In this document: positions 25,956 to 33,363 of the stretch, in pieces
Layout of the letters: the number at the start of each line of letters is the position of its first letter
How positions within the stretch are numbered: the stretch's first letter is position 1
NCBI RefSeq assembly: GCF_014201375.1
Contig: NZ_JACHDZ010000004.1
Location: forward strand, 552,017-616,016
Source of the DNA: Tunturiibacter empetritectus
GTDB lineage: Bacteria > Acidobacteriota > Terriglobia > Terriglobales > Acidobacteriaceae
Reading direction: 5' to 3'
Length of the DNA: 64,000 nt
The notes under the pieces: generated by a model
The model's database searches: none
Told to the model about the DNA's origin: nothing
Seen by the model: the letters and a program-made list of their open reading frames with translations, nothing else
Translations under genes and position numbers: made by a program

Positions 25956-27809
25956 ATGTTCGCGTATCGCAAAGTATTTTCCTTATTCGTCGGCTGTTGG
26001 TTGATCACAGCCTTCTATGCTGGAGCACAGGTACCGGCCATCTCCCATGAGCAGGGACATACGTTTGAGGTGCAGGGCGACCACTTTGTTTTGGACGGAA
26101 AGCCGTTTCGTGTCATCTCGGGCGAGATGCACTATCCTCGGATTCCGCAAGCCTACTGGCGAGCTCGCCTGAGAATGGCAAAGGCGATGGGGCTGAACAC
26201 AATTACGACCTATGTCTTCTGGAACGAGCATGAGCCGAAGCCCGGGGTCTACGATTTTTCAGGGAACAACGACGTTGCCGAGTTTGTGAGAGAGGCGCAG
26301 CAGGAGGGATTGTACGTGATCCTGCGGCCTGGACCTTATGTCTGCGCGGAGTGGGAGTGGGGTGGTTATCCGTCCTGGCTGTTGAAGGATCACAGCATCG
26401 TGGTGCGAAGCAGCGATCCGAAGTTCATAAGACCGGCGACGCAATGGATTACGAGGCTGGGACAGGAGCTGGCCCCGCTGCAGATTGGTAATGGCGGTCC
26501 GATCATCTTGACGCAAGTTGAGAATGAGTATGGCTCCTACGGCAAGGACCACGCGTACATGGAGCAGATGCGTAAAGCACTGGTGGACGCCGGATTTACG
26601 AAGTCACAGCTTTATACGGCGGATGGGCCGGAAGAGGTGACGGATGGGTCGCTGCCGGAGCTTCCGGTTGGAATTAACTTTGGCGGCGATGGTGTGGGCT
26701 CGGCGCAGGATGCTTTTGCGACCCTGAAGAAATTTCGGCTAGATGGGGTGCTCTTCAATAGCGAGTATTGGGCAGGGTGGTTCGATCACTGGGGCGGCAA
26801 GCACGCGGACACCAGTACCAAGGATCAAGCGACGAACCTGGACTGGATGCTGCGGCAGGGGTATTCGGTGAGCATCTACATGTTTCACGGTGGGACTAGC
26901 TTTGGCTGGATGAATGGAGCGAATATCGAGGGGGGAGTCTATGAGCCGGATGTGACGACCTATGACTACGACTCAGCTCTGGATGAGAGTGGGCGGCCCA
27001 CTGCGAAGTACTTTGCGTTTCGCGATGTAATTGCGGGAGCCACCGGCGTTACTCCGCCTCCCGTGCCCGAGGTAGTTGCGCCGATCGGCGTTCCTTCGGT
27101 GACGTTGGCGCAATCGGCTTCGTTGTGGAAGAACCTGCCGGCATCGATTCGTTCGGAAGAGGTGTTGAGCATGGAGGACGTGGACCAAGCGTTTGGGTAC
27201 ATTCTTTATCGCACCCATTTGAAGGCGGCTGCCGGGGCCGATTTGGTGCTCGATCAACTGCATAGCTACGCGCAGGTTTATCTAAATGAAAAGCTGGTGG
27301 GTACGCTTGACCGCAGGCTGAAGCAGGACCGGCTCTCTCTTCCAGCTACGAAGAAAAACGCTCGGCTCGATATTCTGGTGGAGAATACAGGGCGTGTGAA
27401 CTTCGGTCGCGAGATTGGTGGAGAGCGAGCCGGTATTACGAAGCAGGTGACGTTGGCTGGAACACCGCTTTTGGGGTGGGAGATATTCTCGCTTCCGATG
27501 ACGGCGGTAGATACGCTTCACTATTCCACGAAGCCCTGTGAGGGCGCGTGCTTCTATCGTGGGTTCTTCGAGCTGGCTGGGGTGGCAGACACATTTTTGG
27601 ACACCAGCGAGTTTACGAAAGGTGAGTTATGGCTGAATGGGCAGGCGCTTGGAAGGATATGGAATATCGGACCGCAGAAGACGTTGTATGCTCCCAGCCC
27701 CTGGCTGAGGAAGGGGCGGAATGAGATTGTAGTGTTTGACCTGCAGGGGAAGATGGGAGATTTTGTTCGCGGTTTGGAAAAGCCTGTGTTAGGCGGGGTT
27801 TCTCCATAA
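25956..27809 (+). CDS. Secreted GH35 beta-galactosidase
   Basis: A 617-residue GH35 enzyme that removes terminal beta-D-galactose. After a signal peptide (about residues 1-24) comes the TIM barrel with the family signature GGPIILTQVENEYGSYG, in which E191 is the acid/base, and the nucleophile E270 in NSEYWAGWFDHWG. C-terminal jelly-roll domains end with the WLNGQALGRIWNIGPQ motif found in GH35. The ATG has a clear AAGGAG ribosome-binding site. It lies 33 bases after the hairpin that ends the GH36-like gene, so the two may be expressed together with differential stability. Xyloglucan, mucin-type or galactan side chains are all possible substrates. Confidence 0.93.
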   Translation: MFAYRKVFSLFVGCWLITAFYAGAQVPAISHEQGHTFEVQGDHFVLDGKPFRVISGEMHYPRIPQAYWRARLRMAKAMGLNTITTYVFWNEHEPKPGVYDFSGNNDVAEFVREAQQEGLYVILRPGPYVCAEWEWGGYPSWLLKDHSIVVRSSDPKFIRPATQWITRLGQELAPLQIGNGGPIILTQVENEYGSYGKDHAYMEQMRKALVDAGFTKSQLYTADGPEEVTDGSLPELPVGINFGGDGVGSAQDAFATLKKFRLDGVLFNSEYWAGWFDHWGGKHADTSTKDQATNLDWMLRQGYSVSIYMFHGGTSFGWMNGANIEGGVYEPDVTTYDYDSALDESGRPTAKYFAFRDVIAGATGVTPPPVPEVVAPIGVPSVTLAQSASLWKNLPASIRSEEVLSMEDVDQAFGYILYRTHLKAAAGADLVLDQLHSYAQVYLNEKLVGTLDRRLKQDRLSLPATKKNARLDILVENTGRVNFGREIGGERAGITKQVTLAGTPLLGWEIFSLPMTAVDTLHYSTKPCEGACFYRGFFELAGVADTFLDTSEFTKGELWLNGQALGRIWNIGPQKTLYAPSPWLRKGRNEIVVFDLQGKMGDFVRGLEKPVLGGVSP

Positions 27810-27965
27810 CTGCTAAGTGTGCCGGAGTAGCCTTTCGAGACGCCGGGCTGCACGAGAATAACTTCGATTCCTAAAGGCTGTGTGAATAGTGTCGTAGGCT
27901 ATTTATGTTCGCTCTTTGTCGTAATTGCTTATCCCTGCAATGACTTTGAAACTTATTAACGACTA

Positions 27966-27994
27966 TTGACAAAGAATCTTTGCTGCCCGATACT
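27966..27994 (+). promoter_or_regulatory. Candidate sigma-70-type promoter with an internal palindrome, upstream of the APC-kinase operon
   Basis: An exact TTGACA (27966-27971), a 17-base spacer and GATACT (27989-27994) lie about 30 bases before the permease ATG. CAAAGA-A-TCTTTG (27970-27982), a perfect odd-length palindrome, overlaps the -35 box and spacer, a good position for a repressor operator. Confidence 0.5.
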
Positions 27995-28025
27995 TGTTTA
28001 AATCCATGGTGACCCGGAGCCTCTG

Positions 28026-29390
28026 ATGCAGGTCGATCTAGCAGTTGTAGAGGGGGAGGATTTAGATCGGCGGATGGGGATCTTCGGAGCCTGCACCTCC
28101 AACATGCTGAACATGATAGGGGTAGGCCCCTTTCTGAGTATTCCTCTTATCCTGGTTGCAGTGCATGGTTCAAAGGTTTTGCTGGCCTGGATTCTAGGCG
28201 CGGCAATTTCATTGTGCGATGGTCTTGTATGGGCAGAGTTAGGATCTGCCATGCCATATTCCGGCGGACCTTACTTTTATTTGCGACATGCATTTGGAGC
28301 CCAGACATATGGCAGGGCAGCAAGCTTTCTTGTTCTTTGGTCCTCTGTACTTACTGCGCCGCTTCTTATCGCTTCGGGCGCAGTAGGTTTCTCGCAGTAT
28401 TTTCATTACCTCAGGCCGTCCGTTAACGATGCGGGTCTTTGCGCGTTGGCGATGGCCGTCTGTCTTATCAACGTAATATTGCTCTATCGCAGGATCACTA
28501 CCATCAGCGCGATCTCGATTGGTCTCTGGATACTAGTCGTCGGAACGATCGTCTGGATCATCATTGGTGGAGCGGAGCACATTCCGTCTGCTCTCAGAGC
28601 ACAGATCAGCGGTGGGTATCCAGTTCTAGATGGCACGTTTTGGAAGGGTGTGGGTGCAGCGACTCTGATAGCTGTCTACGACTATGCCGGTTACTATAAC
28701 GTCTGCCTGATCGGCGGCGAACTGAAGCGTCCCGAACGCACGATCCCATACTCGATTATCGTCTCCATCCTCATGGTGGCTATTCTTTACATTGCCATGA
28801 ACCTTGCCATTCTAGGTGTATTACCGGTTCAGCAGAGCATGCATTCAAGCGCGATCGTAGCGGACTTCATGCAGACGGTTTACAGTGTCAACTCTGCAAG
28901 AGTGGCCGATGTGCTCATTCTGGTTGCGTCATTCGCTTCAGTGTTTGCGATTCTGCTTGGCTACTCGCGCATTCCATTTGCTGCCGCAAAACAAGGGGAG
29001 TTTTTCAGTATCTTTGCGAAGCTACATCCGACGGAAGACTTTCCACATATCTCGCTGGTTATCCTGGGCATTCTCTCCGCTTGTGCTTGCATGCTCAGTC
29101 TTAGTACTCTCATCAGTCTTGTAATTGTCATTCAGGCGATGATCCAGTTTCTTGCTCAGTGTGTCGCCGTAGTTTTATTGCGCCGTCGCCATACTGAAGA
29201 AAACAACGCGACGTTTCGTATGCCGCTCTATCCCTTGCCGGTAGTGATCGCTTTTATTGGATGGCTTCTTATTCTTGTCTCCACCGGTACGAGAGATATA
29301 CTCATCGCTTTTGCGATAACGCTGATAGGCGTAGCGGCTTTTCTCTATAAATCACACCATGAACAAAGATGGCCTTTTGAACTCATATGA
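28026..29390 (+). CDS. APC-superfamily amino-acid-type permease
   Basis: A 454-residue integral membrane protein with about 12 predicted helices and the APC pattern GACTSNMLNMIGVGPF in helix 1, where the backbone binds the substrate's amino acid moiety, and AELGSAMPYSGGPYFYLR after helix 2. The family takes up amino acids, amines or conjugates by ion symport. The ATG at 28026 is used; the protein begins with an acidic cytoplasmic tail. It overlaps the next gene, a PfkB kinase, by 4 bases (ATGA), so transport and phosphorylation are coupled. FrlA of the fructoselysine pathway is also an APC protein next to a PfkB kinase, which suggests a glycosylated amino acid as substrate; this is inference. 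Confidence 0.87.
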   Translation: MQVDLAVVEGEDLDRRMGIFGACTSNMLNMIGVGPFLSIPLILVAVHGSKVLLAWILGAAISLCDGLVWAELGSAMPYSGGPYFYLRHAFGAQTYGRAASFLVLWSSVLTAPLLIASGAVGFSQYFHYLRPSVNDAGLCALAMAVCLINVILLYRRITTISAISIGLWILVVGTIVWIIIGGAEHIPSALRAQISGGYPVLDGTFWKGVGAATLIAVYDYAGYYNVCLIGGELKRPERTIPYSIIVSILMVAILYIAMNLAILGVLPVQQSMHSSAIVADFMQTVYSVNSARVADVLILVASFASVFAILLGYSRIPFAAAKQGEFFSIFAKLHPTEDFPHISLVILGILSACACMLSLSTLISLVIVIQAMIQFLAQCVAVVLLRRRHTEENNATFRMPLYPLPVVIAFIGWLLILVSTGTRDILIAFAITLIGVAAFLYKSHHEQRWPFELI

Positions 29391-30319
29391 CTAAGAGCTG
29401 GAATATTGCCGTTGCAGGTGAAGTGTTTGTAGACCATATTTTTACTGATTTCGATCACGTCCCATTGCCGGGAGAAGAGGTCTTCGCGGAGCAGTATCAC
29501 CGTGAGGCTGGAGGAGGGACTGTCAACACAGCATGTGCTCTGGCTCGTCTTGGACATCACTCGTCCATCTTTGGCGTGTTCGGTAACGATGAAGAGGCGT
29601 GGCTTCGATCGAGGCTCAATTCGTTTGGAGTACATGTCGAGCATTCCTGCTCCTCCGAGTTACCCAATGCGCTTACTATAAGTATGTCGACAACGGCGGA
29701 TCGCAGCTTTTTAAGCTATGCGGGAGCAAATAGAATTCTGGAAGAGTTCGTAGTTTTGCCTGAGACAATTGCTGCCCTTTCCATGGCTCAGCATATTCAC
29801 TTTGCAATGCCGCTCGAAGTGGGACTCGCAAGAGTATTGCTGCCTTCTCTGCGAAGCGCCGGTTGCACTCTTTCTATTGATCCGGGATGGCGTAAGGATT
29901 GGTTCCTAAACACCGACAATCTCGATGTATTGCGCATGGTAGATCTGTTCTTACCAAACGAAAGTGAAGCGCAGTTGCTGACAGGGCACAAGGCACCGGA
30001 GCGGATGTTACGTGCATTTGCAGAGTTGGGGTTGGAGCACACGGTTGTCAAACTGGGATCCCGGGGAGCAGCTGCTCTTCAACATGATCGTCTGTATACG
30101 ATGGAGCCCCCTAATGTTCAAGTTGTAGATACTACCGGAGCAGGCGATGCTTTCGATGCGGGCTTCATCGATGCCTGGTTATCGGGGGCCGATCTCGAAG
30201 AGCAACTACGGAGGGCGTGTATTTGCGGCTCCCTCTCTACCCGTGCTCGCGGCGCACTTACCGCGTTGCCTTTCCGCGAAGAGATTCAGGATGATGTACT
30301 GGAAAAATCTATCTTCTGA
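29387..30319 (+). CDS. PfkB-family carbohydrate kinase
   Basis: A 310-residue ribokinase-family kinase with GGGTVNTACALARLG as the first motif and DTTGAGDAF with catalytic D254 as the second. It is only distantly similar to the kinase at 19054. The ATG overlaps the permease stop codon. The substrate is unknown; the permease pairing suggests a glycosylamine, Amadori-type or nucleoside-like compound brought in by the APC protein. An alpha/beta hydrolase follows after 14 bases, most likely in the same operon. Confidence 0.9.
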   Translation: MTKSWNIAVAGEVFVDHIFTDFDHVPLPGEEVFAEQYHREAGGGTVNTACALARLGHHSSIFGVFGNDEEAWLRSRLNSFGVHVEHSCSSELPNALTISMSTTADRSFLSYAGANRILEEFVVLPETIAALSMAQHIHFAMPLEVGLARVLLPSLRSAGCTLSIDPGWRKDWFLNTDNLDVLRMVDLFLPNESEAQLLTGHKAPERMLRAFAELGLEHTVVKLGSRGAAALQHDRLYTMEPPNVQVVDTTGAGDAFDAGFIDAWLSGADLEEQLRRACICGSLSTRARGALTALPFREEIQDDVLEKSIF

Positions 30320-30333
30320 ATCGTGGAGAACGA

Positions 30334-31284
30334 ATGTCGAACCTGTCAATGGATCCTGCATTCGCTCCACTAGCTAAGCAACCGAGAGTAGCCCTTCGTG
30401 ATCCAAACGTCGTGCGTGAAGCGCTCTCTGCAGCACGGCTGGGAGCGCGGCCACTACCAGATTCTGACATTGAGATTAAAGACTACGATGTTCGCTCCAC
30501 TGATGAGGAGGGGGTGCAGATACCCGTGCGGATCTACCGCAGAAGAAATGCGGTGGGTTCGCTGCCTGTCCTGCTTTACTTTCACGGTGGCGGATTTTTT
30601 TGCGGCGACCTTTTTTCTGAAGAGCCACAATGTATCCATTACGCTCTGAACGCCCAGTGCGCTGTCGTATGTGTTGCATACAGACTTGCACCTGAAGAAC
30701 CATTTCCTGCTGCTCTTAACGACTGTTATCGGACTCTTGAGTTTCTTTGGAGAGAAAGCCGCGATTTGAATCTCGATCGAGACTTTATTGCTGTAGGAGG
30801 CTCGAGTGCGGGAGCGAATCTTGCTGCCGCGGTCGCTCTTCTTGCTCGCGATCGTATGGGACCGAAGATCTGCTTTCAGATGCTATTGATTCCGGCCGTG
30901 GATGACCGTCTTGAGACACTGTCAGCACGTCAATTTACGGACGTTCCGGACTTTGGAAGATCTGAGGCAGAGGTTATGTGGCGCTGGTACCTGGGTGAAC
31001 AGGCACATGATATTTCGCCATATGCAGCGCCAGCAAGAGCTACGGATTTATCTGATCTGCCCGCTTCCTATGTACTCTGCGCCGGCCTTGATCCGTTGCG
31101 TGATGAAGGTCTTGACTATGCACGTCGTCTGACAGAAGCCGGAGTAGCCGTTGAACTCCATCTGGTGCCATCGATTCCTCATGGCTTCGCTAGTATTCCA
31201 TCCGCGGCGATCTCAAAGCGGTTGTTGAAAGAGCAGGTCGAGGTGTTGCGTGGCGCATTTTCGCGCAAATCGGAGCAGTTGTGA
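30334..31284 (+). CDS. Alpha/beta hydrolase, hormone-sensitive-lipase-like esterase
   Basis: A 316-residue cytosolic esterase of the HSL group (family IV). The oxyanion-hole motif FHGGGFF (about residues 83-89), nucleophile S158 in GGSSAGAN, the Asp in GLDPLRDEG and the His in IPHGFAS complete the catalytic apparatus. Such enzymes cleave short acyl esters. In this operon it may remove an acyl group from the compound imported by the APC permease, before or after phosphorylation. No signal peptide is present. The ATG has a nearby GGAGAA ribosome-binding site. Confidence 0.88.
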   Translation: MSNLSMDPAFAPLAKQPRVALRDPNVVREALSAARLGARPLPDSDIEIKDYDVRSTDEEGVQIPVRIYRRRNAVGSLPVLLYFHGGGFFCGDLFSEEPQCIHYALNAQCAVVCVAYRLAPEEPFPAALNDCYRTLEFLWRESRDLNLDRDFIAVGGSSAGANLAAAVALLARDRMGPKICFQMLLIPAVDDRLETLSARQFTDVPDFGRSEAEVMWRWYLGEQAHDISPYAAPARATDLSDLPASYVLCAGLDPLRDEGLDYARRLTEAGVAVELHLVPSIPHGFASIPSAAISKRLLKEQVEVLRGAFSRKSEQL

Positions 31285-31566
31285 GCCCATGGCCCCTTCA
31301 GCATGCGCACCGACACGGGCGGTGGCTGATCGCCTAATCTCAATCCATAATGGTCCAAAGAAGGATTCTGACGTCGCATGCATTTTTCTGCGAATTAGTA
31401 AACGCCAAAGCGATTTGATTTGAAGATCTCGGCTAGTTTCTTGATCGTGGACCTAGTGAGAATATGATTTTGAACTGGAATCTGCCGTCAGCATCAAGTA
31501 TCACCGGAGGGGTTGTGGTAGATAAGCCTGAATGGTGCAATTCCAATCGTTATTTAAGGCGGCGTA

Positions 31567-32760
31567 ATGAGTAAGAACCGGTTGTTGATTGGTAATCCAG
31601 CGTTAATGCGTCAGACCAATGCGCGCATAATTTTGATGCTGTTGAAGAAACTGGGTCACTCTTCGCGTGCAGATATCGCACGTGAAACCGGCATGAGCGC
31701 ACCAACGGTTGCGAACGTCATCTCTGACCTCAACGATATGGGGCTTATTGAGTGGATTGGGGAAGGTGCCTCGAGTGGAGGGCGACGACCTGACAATCTT
31801 CGTTTCAAAGCTGACTATGGGTATCTTGCAGGCGTGGATGTCACGGTCGATTCGTTTCGAGTACTGCTGACCGACCTTAACGGAACTCTTCTCGAGGAGC
31901 AATATGAACCTTTTGCGAAGGAAGCCCGGAGCCCGAGCGCCGTTATTGAGGTGTTGCGTGTCTCTCTGAGGGAACTAATGCAGAGACGTGGTCTGCCATG
32001 GAAAAAGTTACTAGGGATGACAGTCGGTGTGGCCGGAATCACCAATACCAGAGATGGAATTGTCATCTCTGTCAGTAGTTCAGACACCTGGAGAGACGTT
32101 CCTCTTCTGGAGATGCTAAGAAAGCAGTTTTCTTGCGCTTTGTTTGTTGAGAATGATACCAACCTTGCTGCGATTGGCGAACACTTTTGCGGGATTGCCC
32201 AAGCCGAGGAGAGCTTTATCTTCGTGGCTGTGGGTGCGGGAGTAGGTGCGGGAATATTTATCAATGGCCGGATCGTGCACGGATCAAATTGGTCGGCTGG
32301 AGAGATCGGTTATCTTCGTATTCCCAATATCTCCAGCATGCAGCCTGCGTTGTACGAATTCGGCCGTCTAGAGCAGGTACTGGGCGCCCCAGGCATTTTA
32401 AGGAGTTGGAACGCAGTTAGTCATAAGGCTGGAGCATCGGCAAAGGTACGCAAGGCAAGTAGCGTGCTTGACCTTGCGTTAGAAGGGAACTCAGTTGCAC
32501 AGAAGATTGTTTATCAACGCGCCCGCCTTCTTAAGGACGTGGTTCTGAATCTCTCTTTGACTCTGAATCCCAGTCTGTTTGTATTCGGAGGCGATCTTGG
32601 CGCCCATCCGGCGCTATTTGAGCCGACGGTGGAGATGCTCCGCAAGAGTGAAATCGCGGTCGCCCGGGTGCTCCCGAGCAGCCTTGGAAATTCGGCGGTG
32701 GTATGGGGTGCCATCGCCGTCGCAATGAAAGATGCGGAACAGAATCTATATCGCTACTAA
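31567..32760 (+). CDS. ROK-family transcriptional regulator
   Basis: A 397-residue ROK protein with an N-terminal winged helix (SSRADIARETGMSAPTVANV, about residues 35-55) and a C-terminal sugar-kinase-like domain (ENDTNLAAIGEH and VGAGVGAGIFINGRIVHGSN). The cysteine-rich zinc site usual in ROK proteins, after the GEIGYLRI segment, has no cysteines here, and the usual GEIGH histidine is replaced by Tyr. Sugar binding and catalysis are therefore likely altered, and a pure regulator is expected. It lies downstream of the APC-kinase-esterase genes across 282 non-coding bases and may regulate them or the chitin genes to the right. Confidence 0.9.
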   Translation: MSKNRLLIGNPALMRQTNARIILMLLKKLGHSSRADIARETGMSAPTVANVISDLNDMGLIEWIGEGASSGGRRPDNLRFKADYGYLAGVDVTVDSFRVLLTDLNGTLLEEQYEPFAKEARSPSAVIEVLRVSLRELMQRRGLPWKKLLGMTVGVAGITNTRDGIVISVSSSDTWRDVPLLEMLRKQFSCALFVENDTNLAAIGEHFCGIAQAEESFIFVAVGAGVGAGIFINGRIVHGSNWSAGEIGYLRIPNISSMQPALYEFGRLEQVLGAPGILRSWNAVSHKAGASAKVRKASSVLDLALEGNSVAQKIVYQRARLLKDVVLNLSLTLNPSLFVFGGDLGAHPALFEPTVEMLRKSEIAVARVLPSSLGNSAVVWGAIAVAMKDAEQNLYRY

Positions 32761-33363
32761 ATCGAAGACTGATGAAATGCAACAAAACTGAACAGTAGGT
32801 TAGATTGCTGGATCTCCTCTTCTGCTTGTTCCATCCTGCCGGGCAATCCACGGTCCACAAAGACGTGATCGAAAGATCGACAGCACTTTGCATCGCCTTG
32901 GGTAATAAGCTGATCTGCCGGCGGACCTCTCCGTAGAGAAGAAGAAATGGTGGTTTAGGGTTGAAATCTTGTTGACCGACCAACATTGTAATGATAGGTT
33001 CGTAAGTATCTTTTCGAGCCTAAGATTTAATGTCTACATTTCGGGTTGATGTCGTTGTAAGCAGAGCTTTTTTGCGGCTAACTCGTTTTCTGGCGCATTT
33101 CGTTCTGTTCTGTCGACGCATCGATGGAGGTTTCGAATGTCAACGAACGTCGAAGCGCTTACTACCCGCAATCATTGGTTGGTTGTTTCATGGGCACTTG
33201 GGTCGCGGTCTGGATCCTCTCTCCTATCCTGTTTGCTCCAGGCTTTATCATGGGGCCGCTCACAGGTTGTTCCCGAGAGTAATCTGATGCGACTCCGCCC
33301 GAGTTCCCAAACTTCCAACCGCGGGTGGGCGGGGACTATGCCCCCCGGATTCAAGGAGATCTG
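32761..33363. other. Gene-poor region with possible decayed coding remnants, upstream of the chitinase gene
   Basis: Six hundred bases hold no convincing intact gene. On the minus strand, about 32760-32905, one frame reads as a protein-like C-terminal tail (LITQGDAK, SFDHVFVDRGLP, RMEQAEEEIQQ) that I cannot assign. On the plus strand, a GGAGG ribosome-binding site precedes an ATG at 33137, and a frame change near 33175 would give a hydrophobic membrane-like segment (VAVWILSPILFAPGF), as if a transporter N-terminus had been broken. Both are probably remnants. The strong AAGGAG for the chitinase lies at 33353. Confidence 0.4.
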
